A stretch of DNA of 64,000 nucleotides from Rhizobium sp. Q54 (GTDB lineage Bacteria; Pseudomonadota; Alphaproteobacteria; Micropepsales; Micropepsaceae). The translations under genes and the position numbers were made by a program. This document shows, one piece after another, positions 56,421-64,000 of this stretch. Under the pieces are notes generated by a model that saw only the letters and a program-made list of their open reading frames with translations, was not told where the DNA came from and did not search any database. Location of the stretch: contig CAMAPL010000001.1 in the NCBI GenBank assembly GCA_945860165.1, forward strand, positions 186,001 to 250,000. The letters are read 5' to 3'. The first letter of the stretch is position 1. Each line of letters opens with the position of its first letter.

Positions 56421-56492
56421 TCGCTCAACGAATCACACAGTGATTCGCCCGGTCAAGAGAAAATCGGTCAAAGATTCAATTAATTTAGATTC
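56412..56492. promoter_or_regulatory. Cluster of five GANTC sites at the ftsB start/promoter
   Basis: GATTC at 56412-56416, GAATC at 56430-56434, GATTC at 56442-56446, GATTC at 56473-56477 and GATTC at 56488-56492. Two of them form the palindrome CGAATCAC-ACA-GTGATTCG (56429-56447), 8 bp upstream of the ftsB ATG. GANTC is the CcrM methylation target, and GcrA/CcrM control of division genes is established in Caulobacter. Random expectation is about one site per 256 bp. Confidence 0.65.
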
Positions 56493-56608
56493 GCCCGCAT
56501 TAGCATCTAGGCGCTCGGAATTTTGGTCGTCCGGGCAGGAGCCCGCGCGGAGCGTGCGAGACGCATGTGAGCACAGGCGACGAACCCGGCGGCCAAAAGG
56601 ACCGCGCC

Positions 56609-57895
<1,287 letters not shown>

Positions 57896-57965
57896 TTAGT
57901 CTTGCCGGGTTCTAAGCGAGTGCCGCCCGCCAAACAAGGCGCGCGGGCTCATCTGGGGGAACATC

Positions 57966-58379
57966 ATGATGCTTGCCGCGCCCGCCACCACCCTGACCGC
58001 CATCGTCACCTTGCTGGCGATCCTGATCTCCATGGCCTTTGTGATTCAGGTGGGCCGCGCCCGCCAACGGACCCGGATCGATGCGCCCACCATGACCGGT
58101 GCGCCAGCATTGGAGAATGCCGTACGGGTCCAGGCCAATACCGTCGAGCAAATCGTGATCTTCCTGCCGGCCCTGTGGCTGGCGGCGCTGTATTTTCAGG
58201 GCTGGGTGGTGCCGATCATCGGCCTAGTCTGGTGCCTGGGCCGCATTCTCTATGCGTTCAGCTATGGCGATCACAAGGCGCGCATGCCCGGCTTCGCGCT
58301 GACCATCTTCCCGACTTTGATTCTTGTGATCCTGTCCGCCATCGGCCTGTTCGGCGCATGGACAGCCAGTGCGGTTTAA
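57966..58379 (+). CDS. MAPEG family membrane protein
   Basis: A 137-residue protein with four hydrophobic segments. The family motif region AVRVQANTVEQIVIFLPALW (about 53-72), with R-x-x-x-N-x-x-E-Q, and the later GRILYAFSYGDHKARMPGF are typical of MAPEG proteins, which include glutathione transferases and eicosanoid enzymes. In bacteria the role is unclear, possibly glutathione-linked detoxification. GGGGGA precedes the ATG. It is divergent from eno. Confidence 0.88.
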   Translation: MMLAAPATTLTAIVTLLAILISMAFVIQVGRARQRTRIDAPTMTGAPALENAVRVQANTVEQIVIFLPALWLAALYFQGWVVPIIGLVWCLGRILYAFSYGDHKARMPGFALTIFPTLILVILSAIGLFGAWTASAV

Positions 58380-58431
58380 TTTTGGTCGCTCGCTCGTCCA
58401 TACGCTGACGCTATGGACCCCGCCGACGCTC

Positions 58432-59271
58432 CTAACGTTTCACGACGGCATCGATCTCGACCAACTGCTCGAGTAGGCGAGGAAAATCCTTGAGCTTGAC
58501 CATGTTGGGACCGTCCGATGGCGCATGGTCTGGGTCCTGATGCACTTCCATAAAGACGCACGCGACCCCTGCCGCCACCGCGGCGCGCGCCAGATACGGC
58601 ACCATGGTGCGGTCGCCGCCTGACGTGTCGCCCTGTCCGCCTGGCTGCTGCACCGAATGGGTGGCGTCGAACACTACCGGCGCACCGAACGCGGCCATGA
58701 TGGGAAGCGCGCGCATGTCCGACACCAGCGTGTTGTAACCGAAAGTCACGCCACGTTCGGTGACCAGAACGTTGAGATTGCCCGCGCCGGTGATCTTGGC
58801 GATCACATTCTTCATGTCCCAGGGCGAAAGAAACTGGCCCTTCTTCACATTGACGCACTTGCCGGTATGGGCGGCGGCGACCAAGAGGTCAGTCTGGCGC
58901 GACAGGAAGGCCGGGATCTGCAGCACGTCGACCGCCTGCGCCACGGCGGCGCACTGGTCGCGCTCATGCACATCGGTCAGCACCGGCAGCCCAAACTTGG
59001 AACGGATGTCGGCAAAGATCGGCAGGGCATTTTCCAGCCCCATGCCGCGCGCCGTGGCGGCGCTGGTGCGGTTGGCCTTGTCGAAACTGGTCTTGTAGAT
59101 CAGGCCGACGCCCAGCTTGCTACAGGCTTCCTTTAGCGCACCCGCCATGTCGAAGGCGTGGCTGCGGCTTTCCAGCTGGCAGGGCCCGGCGATGATGGTG
59201 AGCTTGCGAGCGTTGCCGATCTCGACGGGATTCGACGCCGGACCAAGCGTGACGATGCTGTTGGGGTTCAT
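58432..59271 (-). CDS. kdsA: 3-deoxy-D-manno-octulosonate 8-phosphate synthase
   Basis: A 279-residue aldolase-type synthase condensing PEP with arabinose 5-phosphate for LPS Kdo. Motifs include LTIIAGPCQLESRSHAFDMA, YKTSFDKANRTS, VLTDVHERDQCAAVA, and FDATHSVQQPGGQGDTSGGD. The Cys in AGPCQLES is the metal ligand position that distinguishes metal-dependent KdsA from the E. coli type with Asn. I chose ATG 59271, preceded by AAGGG. It stands between the MAPEG and polysaccharide-export genes. Confidence 0.95.
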   Translation of the reverse strand: MNPNSIVTLGPASNPVEIGNARKLTIIAGPCQLESRSHAFDMAGALKEACSKLGVGLIYKTSFDKANRTSAATARGMGLENALPIFADIRSKFGLPVLTDVHERDQCAAVAQAVDVLQIPAFLSRQTDLLVAAAHTGKCVNVKKGQFLSPWDMKNVIAKITGAGNLNVLVTERGVTFGYNTLVSDMRALPIMAAFGAPVVFDATHSVQQPGGQGDTSGGDRTMVPYLARAAVAAGVACVFMEVHQDPDHAPSDGPNMVKLKDFPRLLEQLVEIDAVVKR

Positions 59272-59335
59272 GGCCGCCCTTTTAAGGGACGCCGGAGCGG
59301 GGAGCAAATCTCTCCCCCGGGCGCGAAGCGCCCCT

Positions 59336-59360
59336 TAAAAATACTGCGCGCTCTGCGCGC
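59336..59360 (-). terminator. Intrinsic terminator of the polysaccharide export gene
   Basis: On the minus strand, GCGCGC-AGA-GCGCGC is followed within 3 nt by TATTTTT. It lies about 30 bp beyond the stop of the Wza-like gene and before kdsA. Confidence 0.7.
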
Positions 59361-59387
59361 GGGGGGCAGCGAAGACCGGATGGGCAA

Positions 59388-60461
59388 TTAGCGGACGACG
59401 AAAGCGCCGGCGGCAATGCCGAGCGGGCCGGTCAACGGACCGAACAGATTCATCGCATCCCAGAAGTAGGTGTTATCGACCCGCACCACGTCGCCAGGAT
59501 TGATCCGGGTCGAGCGGTCTGTCGGCATCTTCACTTCGGTGTTGCTGCCTTCACGGCGCAGATAGATCGTGCTTTCCACCGCGCTGGGGGTGAAGCCGCC
59601 GGCCAGCGCGATGGCGTTCAGTGCATTCATGTGATTGACGTAGGGATACTCGCCGGGCTTGGTGACGGCGCCGATGATGTAGAATGGCCGGTAGGTCGAA
59701 ACCTGCACCGAGACGCGCGGCTGCCTGAGATAGCCCCGCGCCAGCGTGCTGCCGATGGCGGCTTCCAGTTGCTGCGATGTGAGGCCGGCAGCGCGCACCT
59801 GCCCCACCAGCGGCAGACGGACATAGCCCGAACCATCGACCGTGTAATCGCCGGAAAGATCGGCTTCCTCGAATACGGTCAACCGCAGCTTGTCGCCGGA
59901 GCCCAGCACATATTCGGGATTCGCGCGCGGCGCACTGCCCTGTTGGTAAGCGGCGGTTTGAAAATAGGCGTAAGCCGAATCCTGCGGCTGGGTTTGCGCC
60001 GGCGCCTCCATGCCCTGGCCCGCGCGATAGCCATAGGCTGTCGTCGCGGCGACTTGCGGTTGATAAGCCGGCTGCGGCGCAGTGGCGGTAGCGGCAAATT
60101 GCGGCTGCGGCGGACCAGCATTGAAGCCGCCGGATGCCGGCGCATAACCGTCGGACATCGGCGCACCCTGAGCGAGCGCGGCGCCATAGCCACCGACCTG
60201 TGGGGGATAATAGCCGCCGCTGACCGGCGCGGCATTGTAGCTGTTGTTGGCGGCAGCGGCGGGATTGTAGCCGCCAACGCCAGGCACGGGTTCCGGCACG
60301 GGTACGCGGCCGTAATTGGAAATTTCGCCGCCCGCCACCGGCTTGATGCCATAGCCGTCCAGGTTTTCGGCGCGCACCGGGGCGAACGCTGCGAACAGCA
60401 GCATTCCCGCCGCAACAATGCTGGCAGCGCGCACGAGCGTTAAAGAGGTGGACTGGCCCAT
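59388..60461 (-). CDS. Wza-like polysaccharide export protein
   Basis: A 357-residue exported protein with signal peptide (SIVAAGMLLFAAFAPVRA-E). Residues 40-165 are a low-complexity Pro/Gly/Tyr/Ala/Gln stretch (GGYYPPQVGGYGAALAQGAP). The polysaccharide biosynthesis/export domain follows (EYVLGSGDKLRLTVFEEADL, DYTVDGSGYVRLPLVGQVRA) and then an SLBB-like domain (FYIIGAVTKPGEYPYVNHMN). There is no lipobox cysteine, unlike E. coli Wza. It probably forms an outer-membrane or periplasmic channel for exopolysaccharide; the other export genes are not in view. Confidence 0.9.
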   Translation of the reverse strand: MGQSTSLTLVRAASIVAAGMLLFAAFAPVRAENLDGYGIKPVAGGEISNYGRVPVPEPVPGVGGYNPAAAANNSYNAAPVSGGYYPPQVGGYGAALAQGAPMSDGYAPASGGFNAGPPQPQFAATATAPQPAYQPQVAATTAYGYRAGQGMEAPAQTQPQDSAYAYFQTAAYQQGSAPRANPEYVLGSGDKLRLTVFEEADLSGDYTVDGSGYVRLPLVGQVRAAGLTSQQLEAAIGSTLARGYLRQPRVSVQVSTYRPFYIIGAVTKPGEYPYVNHMNALNAIALAGGFTPSAVESTIYLRREGSNTEVKMPTDRSTRINPGDVVRVDNTYFWDAMNLFGPLTGPLGIAAGAFVVR

Positions 60462-60548
60462 GGGCCGATCCTATAGGTGCGCTTCTTACTTATTTCCTAC
60501 GCCCTTTAAGGTTGCAGTTAAGGAACCATTAAATTCTATAAACCGGTC

Positions 60549-61088
60549 ATGACCCTTTCAAAATTGTTCGCGGTTTACCTGGGCGGCCGGGCGCCCAAGG
60601 CCAATACCGAACTGCATGACTTGGTGTTCGTAACGGGCGCGCGGATCGAGGACACCTATGTCCAGCTACTGGACAAATGGTTCGGCGATTCCAAAAGCCT
60701 GCATATCGACAGGTGGCTGGAGCTGGACATGTTGGATGGCTGGCGCGTCACGCTGTCGGACACACAATCACCCGCCACCGGAAAACTGTTCTTTGTGAAT
60801 CTGGGCGCCTATCGCGATGGTGAGTTCACCGAGCTTCATGCGATGGGATTTTACGTCGCTCCGTCCGCGCTGGGTGCCAAGAAACGCGCTTTGACCGAAC
60901 TTTTTTCCGACCGCATTCAGCAGAAACACAAGGGCGACTTGCACACGATCGACGACTGCATCCCGGTGGACGCAATCAATGGGTTGCACGTGACGCTGAC
61001 AAAAACCGGCGAGACATCAGACGCCAAGCCCAACAACGGCTATTACATCATTCCGAAGGAAGTGGTCGCGGCGCACCTGGCGCGCTAG
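60549..61088 (+). CDS. DUF1543 domain protein
   Basis: A 179-residue protein with two copies of the DUF1543 module. The first is FAVYLGGRAPKANTELHDLV, then ARIEDTYVQLLDKWFG and LHIDRWLELDMLDGW. The second is LFFVNLGAYRDGEFTELHAM, then GDLHTIDDCIPVDAINGLHV. No signal peptide or membrane segment is seen. The function is unknown. It is divergent from the Wza-like gene and overlaps the convergent broken gene at CTAG. Confidence 0.85.
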   Translation: MTLSKLFAVYLGGRAPKANTELHDLVFVTGARIEDTYVQLLDKWFGDSKSLHIDRWLELDMLDGWRVTLSDTQSPATGKLFFVNLGAYRDGEFTELHAMGFYVAPSALGAKKRALTELFSDRIQQKHKGDLHTIDDCIPVDAINGLHVTLTKTGETSDAKPNNGYYIIPKEVVAAHLAR

Positions 61089-61386
61089 CCCGCAACGCCG
61101 GTCGCGGTCAGCACGGCGCCTGCCGTGAAGGCCGAGATGCTCAGCATGCTGGCCGCGATCGCGACGAGGCGAAGCCGCTTCGATGCCGGCGGGATCGTGC
61201 CGCCGCCGCGCTCGGTGGTGATCATCTGGGTGAGATACGCCAGCAAGCACGTGACCACCGCCAGGCCAGGTCGGTGAGAAAGAACAGCAAAGACCAGAAC
61301 AGAATTTTGGCCATGGCGGAGCCGTTATGCTGGTCGTTGGCCCAGACCTGCCCGACAAAAGGTCAGCAGCGCGATCACCGCCGCTT
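61085..61386 (-). pseudogene. Degenerate small membrane protein gene
   Basis: The 337-bp interval before pyrG encodes, in three successive frames on the minus strand, AAVIALLTF, then VGQVWANDQHNGSAMAKILF and WSLLFFLTDL, then AVVTCLLAYLTQMITTERGG and LRLVAIAASMLSISAFTAGA to a stop at 61085. Frame changes fall near 61355 and 61265. Read as one protein it would have about four hydrophobic segments. I do not recognise the family. It may be a real pseudogene, or a gene with assembly errors. Confidence 0.5.
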
Positions 61387-61425
61387 AGAACATATGCTGC
61401 GGGAATTCGTCCGGCGGTTGCACCA

Positions 61426-63060
<1,635 letters not shown>

Positions 63061-63095
63061 TCACCATCATCAAACAGGCACGCGCACGCAAGCGC

Positions 63096-63116
63096 AAAAC
63101 GCGAAAAAATTTCGCG
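63096..63116 (-). terminator. Probable intrinsic terminator after secG
   Basis: On the minus strand CGCGAAA-TTT-TTTCGCG is followed by TTTTGCG. It sits in the 79-bp gap between secG and pyrG, so pyrG may rely on read-through or its own promoter. Confidence 0.55.
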
Positions 63117-63133
63117 CGCTAACAACTATGCAA

Positions 63134-63484
63134 TTACTGAGGCTTGGGGACGGACGGCCCGGTCGGCAGTGGCACGGCTGGCGCCGCGGGCTTGGCCGGG
63201 GCAGAGGTGGCCGGCGCCGAATCGAGGATGGAACGGGTGTCGCGGCCATGCAGCGCCAGCAGGTTCAGACCGATACAGGTCAGGAAGAACAGGCCGGCCA
63301 GAACCGCCGTGGCGCGGGTCAGGGTATCGGCCGCGCCGCGCGGGCTGAAAAGGCCACCCATGCTACCACCGCCGCCACCACCACCACCCATGCCCAGGCC
63401 ACCACCTTCGGACCGCTGCAGCAGCACGAAAATAATCAGCGCGATGGCAATAAACAGCTCGGCGACAAGCAAAAGGGTCTGCAT
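63134..63484 (-). CDS. secG: Preprotein translocase subunit SecG
   Basis: A 116-residue protein with two membrane helices (LLLVAELFIAIALIIFVLLQ and TAVLAGLFFLTCIGLNLLAL) joined by the SecG loop QRSEGGGLGMGGGGGGGGSM and FSPRGAADTLTRAT. An Ala/Pro-rich tail follows, typical of alphaproteobacterial SecG. It assists SecYE in export. Confidence 0.93.
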   Translation of the reverse strand: MQTLLLVAELFIAIALIIFVLLQRSEGGGLGMGGGGGGGGSMGGLFSPRGAADTLTRATAVLAGLFFLTCIGLNLLALHGRDTRSILDSAPATSAPAKPAAPAVPLPTGPSVPKPQ

Positions 63485-63634
63485 GGGGGATTCCTGACTT
63501 CCGGGGGGTCTTTAGAACATTGGCTTTGAAATGGGAAGCCAAAGCCAGAAATCCAGCCAAATCCTTCCCAAGCGAGGATTTTTGGGGGTTGGGCAGGCTT
63601 ACCCGGCGGCAGCGCAGGCAACGCGCGCCCCGGA

Positions 63635-64000
63635 TTAGCTGGCTAGGGCTTCGACCTGGTAGCGCGCCCGGATAATGTTCACGGTTGCGTCGATTTCCGA
63701 CAGCTGGTCGGCGGCCGATTTTTCCGGGTGGAAAACCTGGTGCAGGCTCAGCGCCCCATGCCCCAAAAGGTGCATCGAGGCATTGCGGTCCACGCCCAGG
63801 CTCAGTCCTTCGGCGGCCGCCATCACCGACACGCACCATTCCACCGCCGGCTGGAATTCGGTGTCGCGGCTGCGCGTTTCGATGGACTTGGTCAGGGTCA
63901 GCAGCTTGGCCAGGTCGGGCGGGATCTGCCCGGCCACGATGGCCTGCTCCTGCATCAGGCGCCACAGAATGCATATCTGGAAGGAATCGCGGCGCAGCTT
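63635..64000 (-). CDS. Protein of unknown function, 5' end beyond the window
   Basis: The open frame continues past the window edge upstream of the internal Met at 63955 (KLRRDSFQICILWRLMQEQA), so the true start is outside. The visible 121 residues end IIRARYQVEALAS. The protein is soluble and helical (DLAKLLTLTKSIETRSRDTE), with no recognised motif. It is on the same strand as secG, 150 bp upstream. The gap 63485-63634 shows no further gene. Confidence 0.7.
   Translation of the reverse strand, partial: KLRRDSFQICILWRLMQEQAIVAGQIPPDLAKLLTLTKSIETRSRDTEFQPAVEWCVSVMAAAEGLSLGVDRNASMHLLGHGALSLHQVFHPEKSAADQLSEIDATVNIIRARYQVEALAS

Overview
This is a chromosomal window from an alphaproteobacterium. 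The evidence is a C4-type 5-aminolevulinate synthase (hemA), a MucR/Ros regulator, the order glyA-nrdR-ribH-nusB, a PdhB subunit with its own lipoyl domain in a pdhA-pdhB-pdhC-lpdA cluster beside ftsB and eno, and clustered GANTC (CcrM-type) sites. GC content is high. A Rhizomicrobium/Micropepsaceae-like lineage is possible, but that is a guess from gene flavour only.

Layout. 0-3 kb holds a minus-strand run glyA-nrdR-ribH-nusB, in which the RibH-like protein has lost its usual active-site residues. 3-11.6 kb holds MucR, an amidase with a 56-residue partner gene, hemA and hemB, valine-catabolism enzymes and several regulators, one of them broken beside a DUF1345 remnant. 11.7-16 kb holds a phosphate-starvation unit: a Pho box, a phosphate-selective type porin split by a frameshift, and pstS. 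16-21 kb carries motB, bpt and membrane proteins. 21-26.3 kb is an exported module of ankyrin, DUF1552 and di-c-type DUF1592-like proteins.

28.4-32.7 kb is the most distinctive locus: four tandem, translationally coupled paralogues of secreted proteins with a likely galactose-mutarotase-like fold, followed by tRNA-Thr(UGU). 33-41 kb holds a large FAD/Fe-S dehydrogenase divergent from an aminotransferase, MFS transporter and exported bicupin operon, then an SMP-30 lactonase-like protein. Together these look like a peripheral carbohydrate or organic-acid utilisation region.

42.6-50.2 kb is rich in gene decay: a TetR gene with an internal stop, a glycerol kinase lacking its middle, an IS3 transposase remnant abutting a transglycosylase fragment, a twice-frameshifted membrane protein and a PaiB-like protein without its core. 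Intact genes among them are nadK, a HIT protein, thiO, msrA and a copper/cytochrome oxidase assembly set (PCu(A)C, CtaG-like, SCO). 50.8-64 kb is conserved core metabolism: lpdA-pdhC-pdhB-pdhA, ftsB, eno, kdsA, a Wza-like exporter, pyrG and secG.

Several breaks lie at homopolymers and could be sequencing errors. The internal deletions and the IS junction cannot be explained that way.
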